A stretch of 64,000 nucleotides of DNA from Sporomusa malonica (GTDB taxonomy: Bacteria > Bacillota > Negativicutes > Sporomusales > Sporomusaceae), in assembly GCF_041428715.1 (NCBI RefSeq), contig NZ_CP155572.1. One strand, given 5' to 3'. The notes under the pieces were generated by a model. The model saw nothing but the letters and a program-made list of their open reading frames with translations, was not told the origin of the DNA and did not search any database. Positions 51,238 to 60,077 of this stretch are shown here, one piece after another (the first letter of the stretch is position 1; every line of letters begins with the position of its first letter). The position numbers were made by a program, and so were the translations under genes.

Positions 51238-53230
51238 GTTGCCGTCCTGGCGGCATGTCCGGCTTATCATTCTTGTCGTCAAAAGACGCGCGGCAAGCTG
51301 GGTAGCGCGAGCAACCCCAAAACTTACCATGCTTGCCATTTCGCAGCTGAAGAACCCCTTTGCGGCAGCGCGGACAGTGATAGTCACCCTTAAGCGGTAT
51401 AGTAGCACCCTTAGCCTTGGTACAGAGACCTGCCGCAAACCGAGCCTGCTGTCCCAAAAAAGTGTCTAGATTGGCATTCCCCTCAGCCATCTGGTTCAAA
51501 ATATTTTCCCAAAGGGCTGTAAAATCAGGGTATGTAATCTCATCTGGCAACATATCAACAAGCAAATATGCGGGCTCAGTGGGTTTGAGATATTTTTTCT
51601 TGGTTTCTTCCCGCAAAAAACCGCGTTCTGTCAGCTCTTTGATAATTGTGGCACGGGTAGCTTCGGTGCCGATACCAGATACATCTTTGAGCTGTTTTTT
51701 AAAATCCGGGTTTTTTACATATTTATGAATCTCTTTCATAGCAGCCAACAGCGTTGCCGCCGTAAAGCGACTGGGCGCTTTTGTCGATTTTTTTTCAGCC
51801 GAAGCCCGCATAAATTCAATTTGGTCGCCTTTTGTCATGGACGGCAGCATTCCACTGTCGTCCTCTTTTTTTTCTTCGGCGTCAGCGCCATAGACTTCCT
51901 TCCAACCCAATTCCTTAATGATGCGTCCATTGGCTGTGAATCTTTCACCAGCATGTTCCAGTTCAGCCCGCGTCTGGTCATAGACATGTACTGGATAGAA
52001 TTGAGCAATATAAGACTGGGCAATAAGAAAGTATATGTTTCTTTCCGTCTCAGTCAAAGCAGCAAAATTGCACCGTTCCACCGTGGGAATTATGGCATGG
52101 TGGGCCGTAATTTTTTTATCATTCCAGGCCCGGCTTCTGATGGCAGGTTCTGCCTTACCGGACCAAGCTGCTAGCTCTTGATGAGCAAGACCGCCTAAGT
52201 TGCCTAGGATTCTGACAGCGTCATCTTGTTGGGATTCTGGCAGATACTCACAGTCAGAACGCGGGTAGGTGGTCAGTTTCCTTTCATACAACTTCTGAGC
52301 GGTGTCTAATACAGCCTGCGGATCATAGCCAAATTTTTTGCCAGCCATGACCTGAAGGGTTGAGAGCGACAGCGGCAACCGCTGTGGTTCTTTTTTCTCG
52401 GTGGTTTCGCATAAAACCACGGTGGCTGGCTCGACAGCTGCCTGCAGCGCTTCCAACAGGGCCTGAGCAATCGCCTTGTCAGCTAACCGGCCCTCAGTAT
52501 CAAGACCTGGCTGGTCTTCCCGTGGCTTCCAGTAGGCTGTAAAAACGGTGTCCTCATGCTGAAAATCAGCTTTAACAGTAAAATAGTCGGCCTGTTTAAA
52601 GCCTTCAATTTCGCGTTCCCTACGGACAACCAGGGCCAACGTTGGTGTCTTAACCCGCCCTACCGGCAGCGTAGTCCTATGCCCGGCCTGCTGGGCAGCC
52701 AGGGTATATGCACGGGACAGGTTCATACCAATCAGCCAGTCGGCACGAGATCTGGCTAACGCTGACTGCTTGAGATTATAAAATTCTTGGTTATCGCGGA
52801 GATTACCAATGGCTTTTTTTATACTTTGTTCATCTAGGGCATTTAGCAAAATCCGGCGTACCGGCTTTTGGTTATTTACATAGTCAAGTACTTCGTCAAT
52901 AAGCAGCTGCCCTTCACGGTCAGGGTCACCGGCATGCACAATTTCAGTAGCCTGATCAATCAAATTTGTGATGATCTCAAATTGTTTTTTGCAGGAATCA
53001 GCCACAAACAGCTTCCAGCTCTGCGGAATAATCGGCAAATCCTCTACCCGCCATCTTTCATACTTAGGGTCATATTCATCAGGTTCAGCCTGGCGAAGAA
53101 TATGTCCATACCCCCAAGTGACTATGCCGCCACCTGTATTAATATATCCGTCTTTGCGGCCTACCGGTCCTGGCAGGCATTTGGCGATCTCGGCTGCCAT
53201 GCTCGGTTTTTCAGCAATATATAGTCTCAC
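51224..53230 (-). CDS. topB: DNA topoisomerase III
   Basis: 668 residues, GTG start overlapping the rhodanese gene stop by four bases. Type IA topoisomerase: Toprim with AEKPSMAAEIAKCLPG and GDPDREGQLLIDEVLDY, SRADWLIGMNLSRAYT, catalytic Tyr in LTTYPRSDCEYLP near 310, and one C-terminal zinc ribbon (CPRC...CSRYPAC). Relaxes negatively supercoiled DNA and decatenates with RecQ-type helicases; recQ is 5 kb away. The last ~90 codons are duplicated at 50.1-50.4 kb. Confidence 0.95.
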   Translation of the reverse strand: MRLYIAEKPSMAAEIAKCLPGPVGRKDGYINTGGGIVTWGYGHILRQAEPDEYDPKYERWRVEDLPIIPQSWKLFVADSCKKQFEIITNLIDQATEIVHAGDPDREGQLLIDEVLDYVNNQKPVRRILLNALDEQSIKKAIGNLRDNQEFYNLKQSALARSRADWLIGMNLSRAYTLAAQQAGHRTTLPVGRVKTPTLALVVRREREIEGFKQADYFTVKADFQHEDTVFTAYWKPREDQPGLDTEGRLADKAIAQALLEALQAAVEPATVVLCETTEKKEPQRLPLSLSTLQVMAGKKFGYDPQAVLDTAQKLYERKLTTYPRSDCEYLPESQQDDAVRILGNLGGLAHQELAAWSGKAEPAIRSRAWNDKKITAHHAIIPTVERCNFAALTETERNIYFLIAQSYIAQFYPVHVYDQTRAELEHAGERFTANGRIIKELGWKEVYGADAEEKKEDDSGMLPSMTKGDQIEFMRASAEKKSTKAPSRFTAATLLAAMKEIHKYVKNPDFKKQLKDVSGIGTEATRATIIKELTERGFLREETKKKYLKPTEPAYLLVDMLPDEITYPDFTALWENILNQMAEGNANLDTFLGQQARFAAGLCTKAKGATIPLKGDYHCPRCRKGVLQLRNGKHGKFWGCSRYPACRASFDDKNDKPDMPPGRQQGQG

Positions 53231-53619
53231 TTAACCACCGGTCCACGCCAAGCCAACATGCCACCGTCGATGTTATACACATTATCAAATCCTTTGCTTC
53301 TCAGAAGACTTGTTCCCTGGCCGCTGCGGTTGCCACTCCGGCAGATAAGCAGTACTTTCTGATTTTTTGGCACCTCGTCTATACGTCTTTCTAATTGGTT
53401 GAGAGGAATGAGAGGTGCGCCTGGTATATGCCCATCCTGATATTCCTGCTGGGTTCGAACATCAATAACAAACGCCTCTTTATTTTGCCACAAAGCAAGC
53501 GCTTCATCAACAGTCACATTAACCCCTCCCTGGGTTGCTCCGGCCCCACCACAGCCAACGCTAAAGGCTAGTATCATTATCATAAGTACTGCCAATAGCA
53601 GTTTATTTCCCCTACGCAT
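53227..53619 (-). CDS. Rhodanese-domain lipoprotein
   Basis: 130 residues. Signal peptide with lipobox-like FSVGC near residue 23, so exported and lipid-anchored. Rhodanese fold: FVIDVRTQQEYQDGHIPGA and the active loop CRSGNRSGQG with the sulfur-carrying Cys near 94, then NIDGGMLAW. Probably a sulfur transferase or thiol protein at the outer face of the membrane. Coupled by a GTGA overlap to topB. Confidence 0.88.
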   Translation of the reverse strand: MRRGNKLLLAVLMIMILAFSVGCGGAGATQGGVNVTVDEALALWQNKEAFVIDVRTQQEYQDGHIPGAPLIPLNQLERRIDEVPKNQKVLLICRSGNRSGQGTSLLRSKGFDNVYNIDGGMLAWRGPVVK

Positions 53620-53790
53620 TAAGTCTTACCTCCCATGTCTCTTACATTTTAACATAATTATTGGAGTCCCTGCCACCCACAACAGTAAGAGGAATATTAA
53701 TGCAAATGTGGAATATCCTAATTAGATCAGCCTTACTCGAGTATCGGCATAATTAAACGGTACTGACTCCCCAGTACCGTTTATCATCCG

Positions 53791-54954
53791 TCATTTAGGC
53801 TTGTTGCTGGTTCTTTTATCGTAAACCTTACCATGCGTAATATGTTTAGGCAGCATTTTTATCTGTAAAACCTTCTCATATTGAGCAATTAAAGCGGCTT
53901 CCCGGGGCGAGACTATTGAAATTGCCACACCGCTTTCCCCAGCTCGTCCGGTTCGTCCGGCTCGGTGCAAGTAAACCTCTGGGTCTTCCGGTAAATCCAA
54001 ATTGAATACAAACTCTACTCCCGGTATATCAAGCCCCCGTGCTGCCAGATCTGAGGCAACTAAGAGTTGAATCTTGCCGCTCCGGAACCCATCCATGGCT
54101 TTTTTCCGGTCTTCTTTGACAAAACTGCCATGAATGCCGGCAGCAGTTAAGCCATGATAGTTAAGCTTGTCAACCGTCAGTTCCACATCATCACTTCGAT
54201 TGATGAACACAAGTGCCTGCTCAATGTTAACGCCTCTGACTATTTTTCGCAGCACCTCAAACTTATCCCGCCGGTCTGACACAAAATAGACATGCTCAAT
54301 GTCAGGCTTATTCTCAGCCTTACTCTGCGTCGACAATATCTCAACAGGACTATTCATAAGTTCTTTTACCTGATTGAGGGCTGCCGGTGGCATTGTTGCT
54401 GAAAAGGCCAACATCTGCCGGTCTTTTTGCGTAGTCTTTATGACAGCTTTAACACTGTTAGCATTTCTCTCATCAAGCAGCCTATCAGCTTCATCAAGAA
54501 TGATGGTCTTAATGGTCTGGGTATTTATCTTCTTTTTCTGCACCAATTCAAGAATTCGTCCGCTAGAGCCTGTAATGATATGCGGCTTTTCTTTCAACTT
54601 TTCAATTTGACGCAGTATGTTGACATCACCAATGATCGGAGCCGAGGTTACCGGCAAGCCTGAATTCTTGGCCACCAATTCGATTTGCCGTTGTATTTGA
54701 ATGGCCAGTTCATGTGTTGGCGCAAGAATAAGCACCTGCGTCTCGCGCTTAGTACTATCAATTTTTTGAAAGAGTGGCAGTAGATATGCCAGTGTTTTGC
54801 CTGTGCCGGTAGGCGATTGCCCAATAATGTCTTTGCCTGCTAGCGCCGCGGGAATAACTTCTGCCTGAATAGTGGTCGGAACAGAGATACCCGCCTTAGA
54901 AACACCTTCCACCAGAGGCGCTATCAGCCCTAATTGTTCAAAATTTGTATTCAT
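53791..54954 (-). CDS. DEAD-box RNA helicase
   Basis: 387 residues from ATG 54954, where similarity to the family begins (NFEQLGLIAPLVEGV). The frame runs on upstream for 46 codons into the dispersed repeat, which cannot be coding. Motifs: TTIQAEVIP, SPTGTGKTLAYLLP, DEADRLL, SAT, ASDLAARGLDIPG and HRAGRTGRAG. It lacks the long basic tail of the 48.8 kb helicase. GGAGG lies 14 bases before the ATG, an unusually long gap. Confidence 0.9.
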   Translation of the reverse strand: MNTNFEQLGLIAPLVEGVSKAGISVPTTIQAEVIPAALAGKDIIGQSPTGTGKTLAYLLPLFQKIDSTKRETQVLILAPTHELAIQIQRQIELVAKNSGLPVTSAPIIGDVNILRQIEKLKEKPHIITGSSGRILELVQKKKINTQTIKTIILDEADRLLDERNANSVKAVIKTTQKDRQMLAFSATMPPAALNQVKELMNSPVEILSTQSKAENKPDIEHVYFVSDRRDKFEVLRKIVRGVNIEQALVFINRSDDVELTVDKLNYHGLTAAGIHGSFVKEDRKKAMDGFRSGKIQLLVASDLAARGLDIPGVEFVFNLDLPEDPEVYLHRAGRTGRAGESGVAISIVSPREAALIAQYEKVLQIKMLPKHITHGKVYDKRTSNKPK

Positions 54955-54991
54955 ATAGTATTTATCAACCTCCAGTCTATATCTTCCCGAT

Positions 54992-55076
54992 AGAAAGTAT
55001 AACTTTCTCCTGGATAAGGGCAACATCGGCTTCCGCTTTCGCCAAAGGCTCGGCGCAAGCCGTGTTTTCTTTATAG
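54992..55076 (+). repeat. Dispersed ~85-bp repeat, copy 1
   Basis: Begins AGAAAGTATAACTTTC, then GGATAAGGGCAACATCGGCTT, an inner palindrome around GCTTTCGCCAAAGGC, AAGCCG, and ends TTTTCTTTATAG. CGGCTT and AAGCCG form a hairpin. Three more copies lie at 56.0, 60.5 and 60.9 kb. Confidence 0.85.
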
Positions 55077-55184
55077 TTATGTCCTTTTTCAATCATTCTC
55101 ATGGCCTAATTCAACATCAGGCAGTTCAATACCTCTAATCTGGTAATAGAAGCCAGTCAAATTATACATATGGAGATGATCGTA

Positions 55185-55502
55185 ATGAGTAATAACACTA
55201 TTTTAGAGTTTTATGAAGCACTGGGTTTTGAGGAAACAGAAACCGATGATGGTCTAATTGTTTTTGGCATTGAACTTACCCAAGAAGGAAGTTATGCCTT
55301 ACTCACCGATGCTGAGGGTACCATGCCGAAAAACGCCACCCAAGAAATCATCTTTGCCTATTATACACCAGATGATTCATTTCTGTGGAGCGCCAGCTTT
55401 AAAAATTCGGCTGTATTTAAAGAGCTTTGGACAGGCGCTCAAACAGCAGAAGCCCGAGTCGATGCCATTGTACAGTACCGGAAGGAGCGCGAAGTATTCT
55501 AA
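55185..55502 (+). CDS. Hypothetical protein, 105 residues
   Basis: ATG 55185 with GGAG eight bases upstream is preferred over ATG 55170. Acidic, single-domain protein: NNTILEFYEALGFEE near the N-terminus, then GLIVFGIELTQEGSYALLTDAEGTMP and a C-terminal helix ending KEREVF. The opening resembles the first strand-helix of vicinal-oxygen-chelate proteins (FYEALGF), but the metal residues of that fold cannot be assigned. It is followed 22 bases later by a cupin gene. Both sit between direct copies of the dispersed repeat. Confidence 0.68.
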   Translation: MSNNTILEFYEALGFEETETDDGLIVFGIELTQEGSYALLTDAEGTMPKNATQEIIFAYYTPDDSFLWSASFKNSAVFKELWTGAQTAEARVDAIVQYRKEREVF

Positions 55503-55524
55503 CTAACGGGAGGTTTTCTCGCTC

Positions 55525-55884
55525 ATGCATGTTGTAAACGTATTAGAAAACATGGCCAAAACGCCAATTGACCCAGAGGTTGGCATTGCTATCGTTGAAG
55601 GAATGGCCGAGCCCGGAGTCAGTATGGGCCTAGCTGTAGTTAAGGACCGCATTCGTCCCCATTATCAAAAAGTCAGTGACGAGCTCTACTATATACTGCG
55701 CGGCCAAGGCATTATAACCATTGGCGGTGAGCGGCAGGAGCTGCGGGAAGGGGATGTTGTTGCCATCCCTAAAGGACAGGTTCACGGCTTCGTTAATACT
55801 GGTAAAGAGCCTTGTTTGGTGCTGTTTTCCAGCGGCCCTAAATTTGAAGCAGATAAGGATAGGTTTTTCCCAGAAAATATATAA
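55525..55884 (+). CDS. Cupin-domain protein
   Basis: 119 residues, GGGAGG ribosome site. Single cupin barrel: HYQKVSDELYYILRGQGII (motif 1, with H and E metal ligands) and DVVAIPKGQVHGFVNTG (motif 2, His). Small cupins of this kind are isomerases, sugar-binding or mannose-6-phosphate isomerase-like proteins; the substrate cannot be named. Forms a two-gene unit with the preceding hypothetical. Confidence 0.88.
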   Translation: MHVVNVLENMAKTPIDPEVGIAIVEGMAEPGVSMGLAVVKDRIRPHYQKVSDELYYILRGQGIITIGGERQELREGDVVAIPKGQVHGFVNTGKEPCLVLFSSGPKFEADKDRFFPENI

Positions 55885-55897
55885 GAATGAACATACA

Positions 55898-55988
55898 AAG
55901 GCGAGATTGCTTCACTATCGCTCTCAATGACCAAAGGGATATCCTCAGAATCCCGTCACTCAGAGCGTCAGCGTGGCAATCTCGCCTT
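55898..55988. repeat. Long imperfect palindrome (REP-like)
   Basis: AAGGCGAGATTGC at one end and GCAATCTCGCCTT at the other, with partly complementary interior (CTCTCAATGAC/GTCACTCAGAG), form a ~90-base hairpin followed by TTTT. It resembles the extragenic palindromes with GCAATCTCG arms known from many genomes. It lies 13 bases from repeat copy 2 and may end cupin transcripts. Confidence 0.75.
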
Positions 55989-56000
55989 TTGCATCCTGTA

Positions 56001-56084
56001 AGAAAGTATAACTTCCGCTGGATAAGGCAACATCGGCTTTCGCTTTCGCCCAAAGGCTCGGCGCAAGCCGTGTTTTCTTTATAG
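56001..56084 (+). repeat. Dispersed ~85-bp repeat, copy 2
   Basis: Same orientation as copy 1 (AGAAAGTATAACTT ... TTTTCTTTATAG), with a few changes, including an extra C in the centre. Together with copy 1 it brackets the hypothetical/cupin gene pair. Confidence 0.85.
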
Positions 56085-56091
56085 CCTTGGT

Positions 56092-57450
56092 TTAGTTTGT
56101 CAGGCTGCGGATCGGTGCCGGAATTCTCCCGCCCCTGGCAATAAAGTGGTCAGACTTAAACGTACTAACCTTAAGTATTGGGCTATAGCCTAAGAGGCCG
56201 CCAAATTCAACATTGTCGCCTACTGCTTTACCCGGCACAGGAATGATCCTCACTGCGGTTGTCTTGTTATTAATCATGCCAATAGCTGCTTCATCGGCAA
56301 TAATGGCCGAAATAGTCGCTGCTGAAGTATCTCCAGGTACGGCAATCATATCAAGTCCAACCGAGCATACACAGGTCATGGCCTCCAGCTTCTCTAAGGA
56401 CAGGCTGCCGCACTCGACGGCAGCAATCATGCCAGCATCCTCGCTGACCGGAATAAAGGCTCCACTCAGACCGCCAACATGAGAAGAGGCCATCAAGCCA
56501 CCTTTTTTGACAGCATCATTTAAAAGCGCTAAGGCTGCTGTTGTGCCTGGGGCGCCACAGCTTTCCAGTCCCATTTCTTCCAGGATATGCGCTACACTAT
56601 CGCCAACAGCCGGGGTTGGTGCTAGTGACAAATCGATAATACCAAAGGGATGGCCAAGCCGCCGTGCTGCTTCTTGTGCCACCAGTTGGCCAACACGGGT
56701 GATCTTAAAGGCGGTGCGTTTAATAGTTTCAGCCACTGTGCTAAAATCCCGCCCGCGTACATCTTCAAGCGCCCGTTTAACAACACCTGGACCGCTTACG
56801 CCAACATGGATGGTAACCTCAGGCTCGCCCACACCGTGGAACGCGCCAGCCATAAAGGGGTTGTCCTCAGGTACGTTAGCAAACACCACCAGTTTGGCGC
56901 AGCCTAAAGCATCCCGATCTTTAGTAAGTTCAGCAGTCATTTTGATGATCTCGCCCATTTCGCGAACACAATCCATATTAATACCGGCTTTGGTTGACCC
57001 CAGATTAACAGAAGAACACACTCGCTCGGTTACAGCCAGCGCCTCAGGAATAGAGCGAATCAGTATGCGGTCACCGTTAGTATACCCTTTTTCAACAAGT
57101 GCCGAGAAACCGCCGATAAAGTTAACGCCTACTTCCTTAGCAGCAGCGTCCAGCGCCTTCGCCACTTCAACATAGCTATCAGAACGACAGCTTTCAGCAG
57201 CAATGGCAATCGGGGTTACTGATATGCGTTTATTGATAATTGGAATACCATATTCGGCCTCAATATCTTCACCTGTCTTGACCAATTTCTCAGCAGTACG
57301 GGTGACCTTGTCATAAATATTTTGACAAAGAATCTTAATATCCGGATGTCCGCAGTCGCGCAAGCTGATACCCATAGTGATTGTCCTAATGTCCAGCTTG
57401 TTTTCTTCGATCATTCGGTTCGTTTCATGAACGTCCTTCATTGTAAACAT
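56092..57450 (-). CDS. DUF711/UPF0210 PFL-like family protein
   Basis: 452 residues from ATG 57450, the family length; GGAGG lies 12 bases upstream. Family signatures: KLDIRTITMGISLRDCG, NKRISVTPIAIAAES, GFSALVEKGYTNGD and CSVGLDMIAVPGDTSAATISAIIADEAAIGMINNKTTAVR toward the C-terminus. The fold is pyruvate formate-lyase-like but there is no glycyl-radical motif here. Function unknown. The ACT-domain gene immediately upstream is its usual partner. Confidence 0.9.
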   Translation of the reverse strand: MFTMKDVHETNRMIEENKLDIRTITMGISLRDCGHPDIKILCQNIYDKVTRTAEKLVKTGEDIEAEYGIPIINKRISVTPIAIAAESCRSDSYVEVAKALDAAAKEVGVNFIGGFSALVEKGYTNGDRILIRSIPEALAVTERVCSSVNLGSTKAGINMDCVREMGEIIKMTAELTKDRDALGCAKLVVFANVPEDNPFMAGAFHGVGEPEVTIHVGVSGPGVVKRALEDVRGRDFSTVAETIKRTAFKITRVGQLVAQEAARRLGHPFGIIDLSLAPTPAVGDSVAHILEEMGLESCGAPGTTAALALLNDAVKKGGLMASSHVGGLSGAFIPVSEDAGMIAAVECGSLSLEKLEAMTCVCSVGLDMIAVPGDTSAATISAIIADEAAIGMINNKTTAVRIIPVPGKAVGDNVEFGGLLGYSPILKVSTFKSDHFIARGGRIPAPIRSLTN

Positions 57451-57521
57451 GTTAGTTTTAAACCTCCAAGCCATTCTCTACTACCAACTAAGACTGATTA
57501 GAAATGTCCCAGATGCTAGAC

Positions 57522-57791
57522 TTAAATACGATGCATGGTGCGGAATATATCCTCATGCTGTACTTTAATCTCAAGGCCCATAGCTGCGCCTTTCTCGCCT
57601 AGCAGCTGGCCTAAGTCTTTCAGACTGATAATCGACTGATTCATATCAACCAGCATGACCATGTTAAAGAAACCCTCAAGTATATTCTGGTTGATATTAA
57701 GGATATTCACATTGTTCTCCGCCAAAATGTTGCTGACCATGGCAATAATGCCTACCCTATCCTGTCCGACAATTGTTATGACAGTTCTCAT
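57522..57791 (-). CDS. ACT-domain protein (UPF0237)
   Basis: 89 residues from ATG 57791 (GGAG nine bases upstream). MRTVITIVGQDRVGIIAMVSNILAE is the ACT fold start; the second strand region NMVMLVDMNQSII completes it. ACT domains bind amino acids or other small ligands. Encoded directly before the DUF711 protein, which it probably regulates. Confidence 0.92.
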   Translation of the reverse strand: MRTVITIVGQDRVGIIAMVSNILAENNVNILNINQNILEGFFNMVMLVDMNQSIISLKDLGQLLGEKGAAMGLEIKVQHEDIFRTMHRI

Positions 57792-57880
57792 ATTCTCACA
57801 CTCCAAAAATTTGTATTATGTCTTTAATGGTATGAATAATATTATACTCATTTTCCGGGAAAAGCCAAGTGTATGTAAAG

Positions 57881-57908
57881 AAAAAACACCTGCCGCACAT
57901 GACAGGCG
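57881..57908 (-). terminator. Terminator after the thioredoxin-reductase-like gene
   Basis: Minus strand CGCCTG pairs with CAGGTG (one G-U pair) and is followed by TTTTTT, 33 bases past the stop. Confidence 0.7.
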
Positions 57909-57940
57909 TTGATTTGTGCATGTATTGCTTACATTCTTAC

Positions 57941-58858
57941 TTATACTCTTAGCTTATGCAGCAGGTATTCATAGGCTACCAGGGCAGCTTTCGAACCATC
58001 GCCGGCAGCAATAACGATCTGCTTGTCAGGCCCATTTGTCACATCACCGGCAGCAAACAAACCCGGAATTTTGGTACGCGTACGGCAGTCGGTAACAACC
58101 TCCCGGTATTCGTTGAAATCAAGTAATCCCTCACAATATTCGGAGTTAGGCATTAAGCCGATTTCCACAAATATCCCCTGTACTTCAAGCTCAATTTCTT
58201 TATTTGTCTCATTTTTAACTATAATCAGCTTTTCTACCGCCTGTGAGCCTTTTATTTCTTTTGTTGTATAACTCATAAGTTCAGTAACCGGCTGATCAAG
58301 CTCTTTTAGTTTTTCGAGCAAAATCGGGTCGGCCTTATAGCCCTCCAATGATATTAGGTAAACTTTTTCTGCTACGCCGCTTACCTCAATAGCTGCCTGT
58401 AGAGCCGAATTGCCACCGCCAATAACAGCCACTGTCTTACCCGCAAACAATGGGCCGTCACAGGTTGCACAATAGCTAACACCCCGGCCGGTGAACTCTG
58501 CCTCCCCAGGAACTTCAAGCCGGCGCGGTCGCTTGCCTGAGGCAACAATAACAGCTTGCGCCTGATACTCCCCCCCATCACTGGTTATTGTGAAGGTTCT
58601 GTCAGGATTGACAGCCAAGCCTGTAACTTCCTCATATTTTATTTCAATAGGAAACTTTCTTACCTGTTCATCAAACTTCTCCATAAGCTCAGGCCCGGTA
58701 ACAAACTGATAGCCCATATAATTCTCAATATCCATAGTCCACATCGGCTGACCGCCAAACTCTTTTGTCAGTATCAGCGCCTTCATCCGCTTACGCGCCG
58801 CATACACGGCAGCTGTCATCCCAGCTGGCCCCCCGCCAATAATTATCAGCTCATACAA
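57941..58858 (-). CDS. Thioredoxin reductase-like flavoprotein
   Basis: 305 residues, TTG start behind AGGGTGATGG. FAD motif IIGGGPAGMTAAVYAARK, redox-active CATC near residue 135, NAD(P) motif VIGGGNSALQAAIE near 148 and the second FAD motif FAAGDVTNGPDKQIVIAAGDG. The second nucleotide site lacks the HRR pattern usual for NADPH, and SLEGYKADP suggests NADH or ferredoxin-linked use. It lies 13 bases after the rubredoxin/flavin reductase gene and may form an oxygen- or NO-defence chain with it. Confidence 0.9.
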   Translation of the reverse strand: MYELIIIGGGPAGMTAAVYAARKRMKALILTKEFGGQPMWTMDIENYMGYQFVTGPELMEKFDEQVRKFPIEIKYEEVTGLAVNPDRTFTITSDGGEYQAQAVIVASGKRPRRLEVPGEAEFTGRGVSYCATCDGPLFAGKTVAVIGGGNSALQAAIEVSGVAEKVYLISLEGYKADPILLEKLKELDQPVTELMSYTTKEIKGSQAVEKLIIVKNETNKEIELEVQGIFVEIGLMPNSEYCEGLLDFNEYREVVTDCRTRTKIPGLFAAGDVTNGPDKQIVIAAGDGSKAALVAYEYLLHKLRV

Positions 58859-58871
58859 AAGCCATCACCCT

Positions 58872-59633
58872 TTAACGTTTACTTCTCCTGTATAAACTAT
58901 ATGTTAGTGCTTCGGCATTTGCTACCATTCTTCCAGAAGTAACATCAGCAATAAACAATGTATGAGTACCTATGTCCACGGTTTTGTCAGGCAATACCTT
59001 AGCTTCAATGTATGCAAGGCAATCTTTAAGGATTGGGCAGCCATTTTTTCCGAAAATGTATTCTATCCCAGCAAATTTATCGACATTACGGCCTGATTGG
59101 TAGCCAAACCGCCGGACAGCGTCTGTTTGATCGCTTCCCAACATAGACACAGCAAATACACCACTTGCCACAACATACTCGTGTGTAAGATTGTTTTTAT
59201 TAAGGCAAATGGACACCCGCAAGGGGTTGCTGGTCACTTGAAATACCGTATTACAACATTGCCCGTTGATAGTATTATCCTTGATGGAGGTAACTATATA
59301 TAGACCATAGCTAATTTTATCAAGTGCCGAATTAGCAGTCTCCGGGCCTGCCTCTGCCACCGCTTCTCTAGTCAACTTCACAGCCTCGTCCAGCAAGAGG
59401 ACAAACAACTCAGAGCCTACGCCGCACAATGGGCAGCTGTCTGGTGGCGTGTCTCCCGTATGAACGTAATCACATACAGTACATTTCCAGCGTTTTACCG
59501 CTAACTGCTGCTCGGCAGCTAGCTCTTTCACAACCACAAAATCCTCTGGTCCAACACCGCAAATTGGGCATTCTGCAGGGGGCTTGTCTCCCTCGTGTAT
59601 ATAACCACATACATTACAGCGCCACTTATTCAT
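58872..59633 (-). CDS. Double rubredoxin-flavin reductase fusion (Hrb-like)
   Basis: 253 residues. Residues 1-35 (CNVCGYIHEGDKPPAECPICG) and 48-80 (CTVCDYVHTGDTPPDSCPLCG) are two rubredoxin-like iron sites. From about 100 comes an FMN-binding flavin reductase domain (ALDKISYGLYIVTSIKDNTINGQ). The Moorella high-molecular-weight rubredoxin, which feeds electrons to flavodiiron NO/O2 reductase, has one rubredoxin at the other end. The reversed order and doubled rubredoxin are unusual. No flavodiiron gene lies in the window. Confidence 0.87.
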   Translation of the reverse strand: MNKWRCNVCGYIHEGDKPPAECPICGVGPEDFVVVKELAAEQQLAVKRWKCTVCDYVHTGDTPPDSCPLCGVGSELFVLLLDEAVKLTREAVAEAGPETANSALDKISYGLYIVTSIKDNTINGQCCNTVFQVTSNPLRVSICLNKNNLTHEYVVASGVFAVSMLGSDQTDAVRRFGYQSGRNVDKFAGIEYIFGKNGCPILKDCLAYIEAKVLPDKTVDIGTHTLFIADVTSGRMVANAEALTYSLYRRSKR

Positions 59634-59768
59634 AAAATCTCACCTTTCCCATCAAAATCGAAAATAGTTTTCCTTTAATTGTTATTTTCAGTCCATCTTG
59701 CACATTTGTCAATAATTTGCTAGTATTTTTCTATACAATCTATTGCGTGAAAGCGAGGGAATCATTCC

Positions 59769-59978
59769 ATGATAACTCCTGAACTGATTGCCAGAATCAA
59801 TGAATTGGCCAAAAAGAGCCGTGATACCGGTCTTACTGATAGTGAACTTTCTGAACAGACCGATCTGCGCCGCCGCTATATTGACCATATGAAAACCCAG
59901 GTTAAAGCCCAGCTTGACTGTGTCAAGTTTGTTGATCATGAAGATACGTGTAAGTGCGGTTGCCACAGTAAACACTAA
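59769..59978 (+). CDS. DUF896 (UPF0291) small protein
   Basis: 69 residues. ITPELIARINELAKKSRDTGLT and QTDLRRRYIDHMKTQVKAQLD are the two conserved helices of the YnzC family. It ends with CKCGCH, a possible metal-binding tail not seen in the B. subtilis protein as I recall it. Reported roles in this family are linked to the SOS response; not certain here. Confidence 0.9.
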   Translation: MITPELIARINELAKKSRDTGLTDSELSEQTDLRRRYIDHMKTQVKAQLDCVKFVDHEDTCKCGCHSKH

Positions 59979-60033
59979 ATTAAGAAAATGAGCAGCTTAT
60001 ACCGTAATATCGATATTAACGCTTAACAGAAAT

Positions 60034-60061
60034 AAAAAGCCGAGGCATGCCTCGGCTTTTT
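60034..60061. terminator. Bidirectional terminator
   Basis: AAAAAGCCGAGG CATG CCTCGGCTTTTT, a perfect stem with A- and T-runs, between the convergent DUF896 and DUF1540 genes. Confidence 0.92.
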
Positions 60062-60077
60062 ATTTCTTCTGGTTGCA

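Noticed and set aside
54955..55092. 46-codon N-terminal extension of the 53.8 kb helicase
   Set aside because: It runs through the dispersed repeat, and similarity to DEAD-box proteins begins at ATG 54954.
56507..57175. Plus-strand frame of 222 codons inside the DUF711 gene
   Set aside because: Ser/Ala/Pro-rich composition typical of a shadow frame opposite a real gene.
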